DNA from: Rikenellaceae bacterium
GTDB taxonomy: Bacteria; Bacteroidota; Bacteroidia; Bacteroidales; Rikenellaceae
Direction: 5' to 3'
Length of the DNA stretch: 35,038 nucleotides
Assembly (NCBI GenBank): GCA_020859745.1
Contig: JAJBVQ010000054.1
Span: 1 to 35,038 of the forward strand
The translations under genes were made by a program, and so were the position numbers. Each line of letters opens with the position of its first letter. Position 1 is the stretch's first letter. Below are positions 1-8,289 of the stretch, one piece after another. The notes beneath the pieces are model-generated. The model saw only the letters and a list, made by a program, of their open reading frames with translations, was not told where the DNA came from and did no database searches.

Positions 1-1
1 C

Positions 2-214
2 TTTATTTTCATCTGGTTCGGACATATCAACTGGGAACTGGGGGCATGCGTGGCCGTCGGCGGCGGTTTCGGCGGCTGGCTGGGCGAGAGATTCGTCGAG
101 AAGAAAGATACGCGCACCGTCAAAGACTGGTTCATGGTCGCGCTGGTCATCTCGGTGATCTATATGCTCCTGTTCGTCCAGTTGCACCTGCACGACGGAA
201 TTTTCTATCTTTGA
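2..214 (+). CDS. C-terminal fragment of a membrane protein, possibly TauE/SafE-family permease (5' truncated by window edge)
   Basis: Open frame from base 2 to TGA at 212-214: FIFIWFGHINWELGACVAVGGGFGGWLGERFVEKK...WFMVALVISVIYMLLFVQLHLHDGIFYL. Hydrophobic C-terminus with a Gly-rich GGGFGGWLGERF segment similar to TauE/SafE C-terminal repeats. Confidence 0.5.
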   Translation, partial: FIFIWFGHINWELGACVAVGGGFGGWLGERFVEKKDTRTVKDWFMVALVISVIYMLLFVQLHLHDGIFYL

Positions 215-239
215 TCCCCGAGCATTCACAGAAATACCT

Positions 240-794
240 ATGGAACTGATCCGCATTCAAGACACCGCGCACCCCTATTCGGCCCGGGCCTGGGAGATCT
301 ACGAACAGAGATTCCCGCTTTGCGAACAGCGGCCGCTGGCCGAGCATATCAAAGCACTGGACGACCCGGCGTTCCACTATAACCTCCTTGCGGACGAGGG
401 CCGGTTGGTCGGGCTGCTGTCGTGGTGGGACTGGGAAGCGAAAGACGGCACACCCTTCCGTTTCGGTGAGCACTTCGCGATTTCGCCCGATATACGCGGA
501 GGCGGCTACGGTTCGCGGGCGCTGAAGTACCTGCTGGGCAGCGGCGAACGGCTCGTCCTGCTAGAGATCGACCCGCCCGTGGACGATATTTCGCGGCGGC
601 GCGAACAGTTCTATATGCGGAACGGGCTGGTGACCAACTACGAATACAACCATGTACACCCGTCGTTCCGCCCGACGACCGAACCGCATAAGCTGCTGAT
701 CATGAGCTACCCGCGTCCGCTCACACCCGGCGAATTCAGGGAATTCCAGCGTTTCAACAACGAACGGGTACTCCGCTACTCCGAAATCAAGTAA
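240..794 (+). CDS. GNAT-family N-acetyltransferase
   Basis: 184-aa ORF with GNAT-like core (FAISPDIRGGGYGSRALKYLL, then LVLLEIDPP...RREQFYMRNGL). Confidence 0.8.
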   Translation: MELIRIQDTAHPYSARAWEIYEQRFPLCEQRPLAEHIKALDDPAFHYNLLADEGRLVGLLSWWDWEAKDGTPFRFGEHFAISPDIRGGGYGSRALKYLLGSGERLVLLEIDPPVDDISRRREQFYMRNGLVTNYEYNHVHPSFRPTTEPHKLLIMSYPRPLTPGEFREFQRFNNERVLRYSEIK

Positions 795-837
795 ACCGAA
801 ACCGCAAGACCCGGACCCGTAAGTTTCAATAAAAAAG

Positions 838-851
838 ACTATAATTATAGT
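838..851. promoter_or_regulatory. 14-bp perfect palindrome ACTATAATTATAGT, candidate BlaI-family operator
   Basis: ACTATAA/TTATAGT dyad about 60 bp upstream of the blaI-like ATG, just upstream of a TATATTTG -7 element. Confidence 0.5.
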
Positions 852-872
852 TGTAGTTTCGGAATAAAAGTT

Positions 873-880
873 TATATTTG
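873..880 (+). promoter_or_regulatory. Putative Bacteroidota -7 promoter element (TATATTTG) for the BlaI/M56 operon
   Basis: Matches TAnnTTTG consensus, 33 bp upstream of ATG at 913; degenerate -33 candidate GTTG at 850-853. Confidence 0.55.
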
Positions 881-912
881 CCCATACGAAAGAACATATA
901 CCTTAGCCTATC

Positions 913-1305
913 ATGAAACAGAAGAAACAACCCGCCGAGCTGACCCGCGCCGAACTGGAGGTCATGCAGCATATCTGGCGGCTGGGAGAGGCATTCCTCG
1001 GGGAGGTGGTCGAGGAGTTCGCCGAGCCGAGGCCTGCCTATACGACCATCTCGACCGTGATCCGCACGCTGGAATCCAAAGGGTTCGTCGCCCATCATGC
1101 GGTGGGAAAAAGCCACCGCTACTACCCCGCCGTCAGCAAAGAGGAGTACCGTTCGCGGTTCATGAAACGCGTGGTGAGCAACTTTTTCAACGATTCGCCG
1201 GGACAGGTGCTCTCTTTCCTGGCCGAAAGCGGCTCGCTCACCGTCGAGCAATATGAGGAACTGAAGCGTGTGGCACGCCAGATCGCCGAAGAGACGGAAA
1301 AATAA
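913..1305 (+). CDS. BlaI/MecI/CopY-family transcriptional repressor
   Basis: 130 aa; LTRAELEVMQHIWRLGEAFLGEVVEEF...YTTISTVIRTLESKGFVAHHAVGKSHRYYPAVSKEEY is characteristic of the family; followed by an M56 peptidase gene. Confidence 0.93.
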   Translation: MKQKKQPAELTRAELEVMQHIWRLGEAFLGEVVEEFAEPRPAYTTISTVIRTLESKGFVAHHAVGKSHRYYPAVSKEEYRSRFMKRVVSNFFNDSPGQVLSFLAESGSLTVEQYEELKRVARQIAEETEK

Positions 1306-1341
1306 CCGAGCCTTCACAGTCCAAACAAAATCCGGAAAACC

Positions 1342-2844
1342 ATGTTCTCGCAAGGATACCTGATCGATACGCAGCTCTGCATCGCCGCCCTGTGGCTTTT
1401 CTACATTGCCGTCCTGCACCGGCGCACTCAACTGGCGGCCGCACGCATCTACCTGCTTGCGCTCGTTCCGGCAGGCCTGTTACTGCCTCTGCTGCGGATT
1501 CCGCTGCTGCCCGCACCGGAGATTGCGGCCACGCCGGTGATGATCGGAACGTTACCTCGTCTCGATCTGCCGCTGACCGCCGCAGCCGCACCGGAAACCG
1601 ACTGGACACCGTGGATTTTGGGCCTGCTCTATTGTTTTGGGACGCTGGTATCTGCAACCCTAACGATTATCGGGCTGCTCCGCACCCGTCGCCAACTTAA
1701 CCGCACCATGCGCGGTGAAGTTATTTTTTCACAAACCGTTGCGGGGGCATATTCCGCATTCGGACGCATCTTCGTGAACGATAAATTCAAGGGTTCCCCA
1801 ATGCTCGGCCAGATACTGGCCCACGAACGGAGCCATATCGGTCACAAGCATTCGCTGGATTTGCTGTGGATGAGCCTGTGGCGTACGCTCCTGTGGTTTA
1901 ACCCTCTGGTGTGGCATACGTTCAGGCTGTTGCGCGAAGTACACGAATTCCAGGCTGACCGGGATGTAATCCGGCAGGGAAACCCGGTCGTTCCGTATGT
2001 GGAGCTGCTGATCGGCACTGAAGCGGGCATCTATCCCGGCACTGCGAACGGCTTATGCTATGCCCTCACGAAGAAACGGCTTAAAATGATCGCACAGGCC
2101 ACACGCAGCGCCGGTGCCGGCGGGTACCTCCGGCTGGCCGCACTGGTGCCGCTGACGGGATTGCTTTTGGGCGCATTCTCGCTCACGACCCAGGCGGCAG
2201 AACCGGTGACACCCCACTCTCAGCCTGCTGTTCCGGCAACTTTAGTCGATACGCTGAAACGAATCGATCTTCAAGTCGAGCGGATACCGGACACGCTTGA
2301 TCTTCGGGTCGAACCTGTTGCGAAAGCACCGGACAAAAACCTGAACATGATCGACCTCGATGTACGGCGGGATACGACTTCAAAAGCGAACGATGCCGAT
2401 TCGCACCCGCTTTTCGTGGTGGATGGTATAATCGTCAAAGGTGCCAAGTCGTTCGACGATATAAAGCCGAAATCTTACCGGCAAATCACCGTATTGAAAG
2501 GAGAGTCGGCTACGAAAACCTACGGCGAACAGGGCCGTAACGGGGTGATTCTCATCACGACCGCCCCCCAGGAAAACCAGTCCGGAGTCAAACTCAGCGG
2601 ACAGATCGCCATCCAAAACGGGGAGCTCCGGATGCCGCAGGAATCGTTTATCGGCACCTCCGGCAGTTTCGACAGCATAAACGGACGCCGTGTTACCGTG
2701 CGCATCAGTAAATCCGAGCGCAAAAAGGGTATTACCGCGGCGGCTAAACTGCTTGAAGAACATCCCGACCTGTTCTACGCCACGCCGGAAGGCAGCGTGA
2801 CCAATCGGGAACCCGTCTCAGTGAGTATATATAACGAAGAATAG
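1342..2844 (+). CDS. M56 (BlaR1-like) membrane metallopeptidase with C-terminal TonB-receptor plug-like domain
   Basis: 500 aa; N-terminal TM segments, zinc motif HERSH in LAHERSHIGHKHSLDLLWMSLWR, EFQAD motif; C-terminal FVVDGIIVKGAKSFDDIKPKSYRQITVLKGESATKTYGEQGRNGVILITT resembles a SusC/TonB plug. Confidence 0.9.
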   Translation: MFSQGYLIDTQLCIAALWLFYIAVLHRRTQLAAARIYLLALVPAGLLLPLLRIPLLPAPEIAATPVMIGTLPRLDLPLTAAAAPETDWTPWILGLLYCFGTLVSATLTIIGLLRTRRQLNRTMRGEVIFSQTVAGAYSAFGRIFVNDKFKGSPMLGQILAHERSHIGHKHSLDLLWMSLWRTLLWFNPLVWHTFRLLREVHEFQADRDVIRQGNPVVPYVELLIGTEAGIYPGTANGLCYALTKKRLKMIAQATRSAGAGGYLRLAALVPLTGLLLGAFSLTTQAAEPVTPHSQPAVPATLVDTLKRIDLQVERIPDTLDLRVEPVAKAPDKNLNMIDLDVRRDTTSKANDADSHPLFVVDGIIVKGAKSFDDIKPKSYRQITVLKGESATKTYGEQGRNGVILITTAPQENQSGVKLSGQIAIQNGELRMPQESFIGTSGSFDSINGRRVTVRISKSERKKGITAAAKLLEEHPDLFYATPEGSVTNREPVSVSIYNEE

Positions 2845-2851
2845 TATCCCT

Positions 2852-2882
2852 AGCCCTGTCCGCGAAAGACAGGGCTTTTTTT
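2852..2882 (+). terminator. Rho-independent terminator
   Basis: AGCCCTGTC-cgcgaaa-GACAGGGCT perfect 9-bp stem followed by T-tract, just after the M56 stop codon. Confidence 0.9.
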
Positions 2883-2936
2883 GACTATCCGGGATAAATT
2901 TTCGTTAACTTTACAGGCGATAAAACCGAACCGCCG

Positions 2937-4115
2937 ATGGTGAAAGAGAGATTATGGACCGGAAGCTTCTTTGCTGCGTGTGGCGCCAACTTCCTGATGT
3001 TCTTCGCATTCTATATGCTCCTGCCGATACTCCCCATGTACCTGGCCGAACAGTTCGCCGTCACTAAATCCACGGCCGGTCTTATCCTCTCGTCGTACAC
3101 CATTATGGCCCTGCTTTTCCGCCCTGTCGCCGGATTTATGGTCGACAGTTTCCCGCGTCAGCCGCTGCTGCTGATCTGCTACACCTTTTTCATTTCCTAT
3201 TTCGGCGGCTATATGCTGGCCGGGGCTTTGGCCGTGTTCGCCATACTGCGCGCCACGCACGGCATGGCTTTCGGGATGGTGACCGTATCGGTCAATACCG
3301 TCGCCATCGACATTATGCCGGCGGCCCGGCGGGGCGAAGGGATCGGCTACTTCGGCGTTTCGACCAACCTGGCCATGGCCATCGGGCCGATGGTCGCCCT
3401 GATGATCCACGATGCCACGCCGAATTACAACTGGATATTCGCCACGGCGTTGTGCGTCGGACTGCTGGGGCTCTTCGTGGCCTCGCTGATCAAGGGAACA
3501 AAAACCGAGGCGGTAGGGGCCAAACAGACCTTATCGCTGGACCGGTTCCTGCTGGTAAAAGGAGTTCCGGGTGCGATCACAACCATCTTCCTGTCGTTCG
3601 CCTACGGGATACTGAGCACCTATGTAGCCGTTTACGGGAAAGAGGAGATCGGGCTGACCGGCGGAACCGGCATGTTTTTCGTCTGCCTTTCCGGGGGATT
3701 GGTCGTGTCGCGGCTTATCTCCGGTCGGCTTATCAACCGGGGGTACCTGACGCTGGTCAGCAAGGTGGGGATCTCCGTCCTGATAGCGGGATTCCTCTGC
3801 TTCGTCCTACTCAAACATCCGCTCTCGTTCTACGGCTGTGGCGTGGCGATCGGGGTGGGATACGGACTGCTCTGCCCCACTTTGCAGACCATGTTCATCA
3901 ACCTGGCCAACCACAACCAGCGGGGAACGGCCAATGCCACCTACCTGACCTCTTGGGATTTCGGCGTAGGCTCCGGGGTGCTGCTCGGCGGCATCATCGC
4001 CCAGCATACCTCCTATTCTTCGGCTTTCCTGCTGGGTACTGTCTTGCTTTGCATCGGCCTGACCCTCTTTTTCCTGTGGGCCGGCCCCTATTTCAACCGC
4101 AACAAGCTACGATAA
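2937..4115 (+). CDS. MFS transporter
   Basis: 392 aa, about 12 TM segments, MFS-like pattern ILSSYTIMALLFRPVAGFMVDSFPRQ. Confidence 0.9.
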   Translation: MVKERLWTGSFFAACGANFLMFFAFYMLLPILPMYLAEQFAVTKSTAGLILSSYTIMALLFRPVAGFMVDSFPRQPLLLICYTFFISYFGGYMLAGALAVFAILRATHGMAFGMVTVSVNTVAIDIMPAARRGEGIGYFGVSTNLAMAIGPMVALMIHDATPNYNWIFATALCVGLLGLFVASLIKGTKTEAVGAKQTLSLDRFLLVKGVPGAITTIFLSFAYGILSTYVAVYGKEEIGLTGGTGMFFVCLSGGLVVSRLISGRLINRGYLTLVSKVGISVLIAGFLCFVLLKHPLSFYGCGVAIGVGYGLLCPTLQTMFINLANHNQRGTANATYLTSWDFGVGSGVLLGGIIAQHTSYSSAFLLGTVLLCIGLTLFFLWAGPYFNRNKLR

Positions 4116-4124
4116 ACGAGAAGA

Positions 4125-4144
4125 GGGCCGTATTCCTACGGCCC
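4125..4144. terminator. Possible bidirectional terminator hairpin between convergent genes
   Basis: GGGCCGTA-ttcc-TACGGCCC between the MFS stop and the GntR stop; no strong T-tract on either strand. Confidence 0.45.
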
Positions 4145-4207
4145 CCTTCATTACAGGCAACGCGAACCCGGATCGACCCGATCCGTTCGCTTAACATGGC
4201 TACTTTC

Positions 4208-4561
4208 TTACCGTTTGGCGTAACGGTCGGCCACCTCGTCCATCGAGACCTCCAGCGTCTCCATGGTGTCGAACACTTCCGGCAGCGTCACTTCGAAAAA
4301 TTCGGTCCGTTTCAGGCCGATCACCCGCTGTTTCGCCCCTTTGGCCACAAAATAGCCGATGCCCCGGCTGTTGGTGATGATCTCGGCCATTTGCAACCGT
4401 TCATAGGCCCGCATCGCCGTATTCGGATTCACCTGCAACTGTGCAGCCAGATCCCTCACCGAGGGGATACGCTCCTCCTCCGGCCACCGTCCGCCGGCGA
4501 TATTGTCGCATACGAAATCGACAATCTGCTGGTATATAGGTTTTTCAGATTTGAAATCCAT
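4208..4561 (-). CDS. GntR-family (YtrA subfamily) transcriptional regulator
   Basis: 117 aa: MDFKSEKPIYQQIVDFVCDNIAGGRWPEEERIPSVRDLAAQLQVNPNTAMRAYERLQ, short C-terminal domain typical of the YtrA subfamily. Confidence 0.93.
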   Translation of the reverse strand: MDFKSEKPIYQQIVDFVCDNIAGGRWPEEERIPSVRDLAAQLQVNPNTAMRAYERLQMAEIITNSRGIGYFVAKGAKQRVIGLKRTEFFEVTLPEVFDTMETLEVSMDEVADRYAKR

Positions 4562-4565
4562 GATC

Positions 4566-5360
4566 TTATCTTGTTATTTGCAGAGTGGAAAAACGCCGCC
4601 ACGCGATATACATCCAAATGAGCGTGAAGACCACCCCGGCACCGAGGATCACCCAGCTTCCTGTACGGCCTGCCATCCAGAACAACAGGTGGATTGCGGA
4701 CTCCGGATTGGTCGTGACCGATACTTGCATATAAACGAACACCGGGATCGACAACACGAAATTCGCCAGCAGCGTCAGCAGGAACTGATGGCGGCGGAAG
4801 ACGACAGCCCCGGCCAGGAAGAACGCCATTCCGGAAAAAGTGCTCACAATGTTCGCTGTTAAAAACAACCCCGTCATCGGTTCGTTTACCCGGACAATGC
4901 TTCTGCTCCACCACTCGCCCATGACGCTGCAAATATTGTCGAAACCCAGTAATTTCGCCCACAGCGCGTCGTTCAGCAGTGCGATAACGATCAGCATGAC
5001 CGGCACCGCGATCAGGTTCAGCAGCGATGCGTAAAGGAATTTTTCGCTTTTGGCCGCCGGCAGCATAAAAGCCGACGATGCGCCTCCTTTTGAAAAATAG
5101 CGTTTGAAACTGCCCGACAGGTTGAAATAGACGATAAAGCCCATCGCCATCGCCACGAAGAACCGGGGCAGCACATATCCCACACCGCCACCGGCATCCA
5201 CCGTCCCTCCGGCGAAAATCACTTTGATATTCCATAACATGTAGATCACCATGCAGAACACCACGAAACCGCCCAGTTTGAGCAGCAGGCTGCGGCGTTC
5301 GCCGGCCAGTTCGGCCCGTGCGAGAAGACCGAAACGTTTCCAGGAAAATGTATCTTTCAT
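4566..5360 (-). CDS. ABC transporter permease-like membrane protein
   Basis: 264 aa, several TM segments, between ABC ATPase and GntR genes on the same strand with 4-6 nt gaps. Confidence 0.75.
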   Translation of the reverse strand: MKDTFSWKRFGLLARAELAGERRSLLLKLGGFVVFCMVIYMLWNIKVIFAGGTVDAGGGVGYVLPRFFVAMAMGFIVYFNLSGSFKRYFSKGGASSAFMLPAAKSEKFLYASLLNLIAVPVMLIVIALLNDALWAKLLGFDNICSVMGEWWSRSIVRVNEPMTGLFLTANIVSTFSGMAFFLAGAVVFRRHQFLLTLLANFVLSIPVFVYMQVSVTTNPESAIHLLFWMAGRTGSWVILGAGVVFTLIWMYIAWRRFSTLQITR

Positions 5361-5366
5361 AATCGT

Positions 5367-6191
5367 TTACCGGTTAAAAAGTTGTTTGATCGCCTGGCGG
5401 TTGGCCACCGCGGCGTTGAAAAGCAATTCCATGTCGAGCGGCGACTCCGCACCCGAATCGTTGACCTGCACGCCCCAGCGGCCGTGGATGGTCTGTTCGG
5501 CATACAGCGCCGGATCGTCCTCCTCCAGATGAACGAATTGCAGTTTGTCCGTAATCTCCGCCGTGGTGGCATTCAGCAGGATCTCGCTGCCGTCCAGCAC
5601 CACCACCGAGTCGATCAGCTGGTCCAGGTCCCTGACCTGATGCGTCGAAACGATGATCGTCCGTTCCTCATTCGCCACCGACGCGATAACCCGCCGGAAC
5701 GAGCTTTTGGACGGAATGTCCAGCCCGTTGGTCGGCTCGTCCATAATCAGCAGCGGCGTATTGCAGGCGATGGCGAAGGCGATATAGGCCTTCTTTTTCT
5801 GCCCGAACGACATCTGGTGGAACTTCTGCGCTTCCGGCACCTCCAGTTCCCGCATCAGGTTCGTGAGCTGTTCGCGCGAAAAATTCGGGTAAAACCCGCC
5901 GTACACGCGGGCATATTCATCCATGTTCATGCGCGGCAAGTCGAACTCTTCCGGAAGGACGAACACCTGACTCAGGAACCCCGGCTCCCGTTTTCGGGGA
6001 ATCCGGTTCAACACGGCGATCTCGCCCGTTTTCGGGAACAAAAGGCCCGCCATCAGCTTCAGCAGCGTGGTTTTCCCCGCCCCGTTCTTGCCCAGCAGGC
6101 CATATATGGATCCCCGCCTGAGGTCGAGGTCCAGATCGTCGAACAGCCTGCCTCCCCGGTAGCCGAACGACACATGCTTAAATGTTATCAT
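5367..6191 (-). CDS. ABC transporter ATP-binding protein
   Basis: Walker A GLLGKNGAGKTTLLKL, signature-like SFGQKKK, Walker B LLIMDEPTNGLD, H-loop STHQ. ATG at 6191 (MITFKHVSFGYRGG) preferred over the longer ORF start at 6305. Confidence 0.93.
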   Translation of the reverse strand: MITFKHVSFGYRGGRLFDDLDLDLRRGSIYGLLGKNGAGKTTLLKLMAGLLFPKTGEIAVLNRIPRKREPGFLSQVFVLPEEFDLPRMNMDEYARVYGGFYPNFSREQLTNLMRELEVPEAQKFHQMSFGQKKKAYIAFAIACNTPLLIMDEPTNGLDIPSKSSFRRVIASVANEERTIIVSTHQVRDLDQLIDSVVVLDGSEILLNATTAEITDKLQFVHLEEDDPALYAEQTIHGRWGVQVNDSGAESPLDMELLFNAAVANRQAIKQLFNR

Positions 6192-6250
6192 ATTATAAAT
6201 AGTGTTAGTTAACTCCCGATTCCCTTTGCCCGTTCGCGGCAAAGTTTCTA

Positions 6251-6274
6251 TGTGTATTACAATATTAACACACT
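6251..6274. promoter_or_regulatory. Dyad TGTGTA-N12-CACACT, candidate YtrA-type GntR operator
   Basis: Inverted half-sites between the minus-strand -7 element (6276-6283) and the ABC ATPase start; resembles the AGTGTA/TACACT YtrA half-sites. Confidence 0.45.
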
Positions 6275-6275
6275 G

Positions 6276-6283
6276 CAAATGTA
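6276..6283 (-). promoter_or_regulatory. Putative -7 promoter element (TACATTTG) for the ABC/GntR operon
   Basis: Reverse complement of CAAATGTA matches TAnnTTTG. Confidence 0.5.
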
Positions 6284-6324
6284 GGATAATCCTTCGAACC
6301 TGCAAACTTTTCCCCGGAAAATTT

Positions 6325-6332
6325 TATCTTTG
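6325..6332 (+). promoter_or_regulatory. Putative -7 promoter element (TATCTTTG)
   Basis: Matches TAnnTTTG 45 bp upstream of the acyltransferase ATG. Confidence 0.5.
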
Positions 6333-6376
6333 TTAACCTAACCGACCGGACAGTCCGGACTAAACTCTCTTTTCGA

Positions 6377-7480
6377 ATGACCCAAAGCCCCTCCCGCCGC
6401 ATTCCGTGGCTCGACGTGCTGCGCATCGTCGCCTGTTTTCTGGTCGTCTTCGCCCACAGTTGCGACTTTTTCGTAGCCCGGTTCGACGACGACCGTACCG
6501 AATTCCTCTCCGGCGCTTTCTGGGGCAGCATGACCCGCGCCTGCGTCCCGCTTTTCGTGATGATCACCGGCGTTCTGCTGCTTCCCGCGAAACTGGAAAT
6601 GGGGCCGTTCTACCGGCGCAGGCTCGGCAGGATCATCTGGCCGCTGATCCTGTGGAGCGTCGTCACGCCGCTGCTCTATCTGGCCTACGGCCATGCCGAA
6701 GGGGCGAACGCGCTGTACAATATAGCCTCTTTCCCGCTCAATTTCAACTATGCCACCACACCGCTGTGGTATCTCTATATGTTGGTGGGGCTTTACCTGA
6801 TCATCCCGATCGTTTCGCCGTGGGTGGCGCAGGCTTCACGCAAAGACCTCAAACGGTTCCTGTATATCTGGGGTTTCACGCTTTTCATTCCCTACATCCG
6901 GCTGCTGGCCCCTTTTTGCGGGTACGTGGGCAATTACGGCGACCTCGGCATCTTCGGCGAATGCGCGTGGAATCCGTTCGGGACTTTCTACTACGTCAGC
7001 GGATTCCTTGGCTATATCGTACTGGCGTATTACCTGAACAAATACCCCTCCGGGCGGCCTAAAAAACAGGTCATCTTCCGCTCGGCGGCGCTCTTCGTGC
7101 TCGGCTACGCCCTGACTTTCGGCGGCTTCGTGATGACCCAGAAATACTACCCGACCGATTACGCCTACCTGGAGATTCCGTGGTTTTTCACCGGTTTCAG
7201 CGTATTCCTGATGACCTACGGCGTTTTCACGGCCTTGCAGACGATCCGCGTGACGAACGACAAAACCGTCGCACGGCTGAACAAAGTCGCGATGCTGACT
7301 TTCGGCATCTACCTCTGCCATTTCTTTATCGTCCAGCTGGGCTACGATTTCGTTTACAACTTCATACCCCTTCCTGCCTACCTTCAGATACCGGTCATCG
7401 CCGTGCTGGCGTTCGGCGTGTCGGCCGGAGTGGTATGGTTGTTGCAGAAATTGCCTTATCATAAATACTTAATCGGATAA
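6377..7480 (+). CDS. Acyltransferase family 3 membrane protein (surface polysaccharide O-acyltransferase-like)
   Basis: 367 aa; RIPWLDVLRIVACFLVVFAHSCDFF and PLWYLYMLVGLYLIIPIVSPWV motifs. Confidence 0.88.
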   Translation: MTQSPSRRIPWLDVLRIVACFLVVFAHSCDFFVARFDDDRTEFLSGAFWGSMTRACVPLFVMITGVLLLPAKLEMGPFYRRRLGRIIWPLILWSVVTPLLYLAYGHAEGANALYNIASFPLNFNYATTPLWYLYMLVGLYLIIPIVSPWVAQASRKDLKRFLYIWGFTLFIPYIRLLAPFCGYVGNYGDLGIFGECAWNPFGTFYYVSGFLGYIVLAYYLNKYPSGRPKKQVIFRSAALFVLGYALTFGGFVMTQKYYPTDYAYLEIPWFFTGFSVFLMTYGVFTALQTIRVTNDKTVARLNKVAMLTFGIYLCHFFIVQLGYDFVYNFIPLPAYLQIPVIAVLAFGVSAGVVWLLQKLPYHKYLIG

Positions 7481-7486
7481 CAGACC

Positions 7487-8170
7487 ATGAAGAAAATCCT
7501 TTTTATCGCTTCGGCGCTCCTTTTCACGGGCGCGGCGATGGCACAAAGCCCGGACATGAAGATGAACCGGAACTACGTGGAGATCAACAGTTCGGCGGAC
7601 ACGTTGGTTGTTCCGAATAAATTCCGCATCTCCATCACCATTTCCGAGGCTCCGAGCAAGGGCAAGACGTCCATCGCCGAACTGGAGCGGTCGCTGGCCC
7701 GGGCCCTCGATGCGTCGGGCGTGGACATCAAGACGCAGCTCGTCATCACCGGGCAGTCCAGCGCGGACGGCAAACGCAAGGACATCTACCAGTACAAGAA
7801 CTACCTGCTGACGCTGACCGACCCGCAGATGGTCGAAACCGTGTTCAACGAACTGCAAACCAACGGTATCGCCAATGCGTCGCTGACCCAGAGCACGCGC
7901 ACCGACCTGAAAGAATTGCAGGCCATGGTGCGGGTGAAAGCCATGAAAAATGCGCAGCAAACGGCCGGCGAACTGGCCGGGGCGCTGGGCCAAACCATCG
8001 GCAAAGCCATTATGATCCAGTCCTACTCGTCAGCCCCTGAGGCAATTATGCTGCGTAGTTACGCCGCAGCGAAATCGGGCAACGCCATGCAGGACGCCGA
8101 GATGCCCGAACTCAAATTCAACGACGTGCGCGTGAACCAGAGCGTGACCGTCCGTTTCATACTGGAATAA
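7487..8170 (+). CDS. SIMPL domain (DUF541) periplasmic protein
   Basis: 227 aa, signal peptide MKKILFIASALLFTGAAMAQ, then SADTLVVPNKFRISITISE...; ends with VNQSVTVRFILE. Confidence 0.75.
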   Translation: MKKILFIASALLFTGAAMAQSPDMKMNRNYVEINSSADTLVVPNKFRISITISEAPSKGKTSIAELERSLARALDASGVDIKTQLVITGQSSADGKRKDIYQYKNYLLTLTDPQMVETVFNELQTNGIANASLTQSTRTDLKELQAMVRVKAMKNAQQTAGELAGALGQTIGKAIMIQSYSSAPEAIMLRSYAAAKSGNAMQDAEMPELKFNDVRVNQSVTVRFILE

Positions 8171-8213
8171 ACATTAGGAACAGAATACTGTTATTTTGTT
8201 TGAAATTTAACAC

Positions 8214-8240
8214 AACGGCGGGATAATCCCGCCGTTTTTC
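8214..8240 (+). terminator. Rho-independent terminator
   Basis: AACGGCGGGA-taa-TCCCGCCGTT perfect stem followed by TTTTT. Confidence 0.88.
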
Positions 8241-8289
8241 GTATATTGCGCACTGCACTCAGAGTTACGAAAAATTTTTCAAAAAGATA

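Noticed and set aside
3452-4621. 389-aa plus-strand ORF overlapping MFS gene, terminator region and GntR gene
   Set aside because: Out-of-frame with MFS and antisense to GntR; no coherent protein features.
5760-5830. Degenerate ABC signature (SFGQ instead of LSGGQ) as a sign of an inactive ATPase
   Set aside because: Walker A, Walker B and H-loop are intact, and SFGQ-type signatures appear common in this ATPase group.
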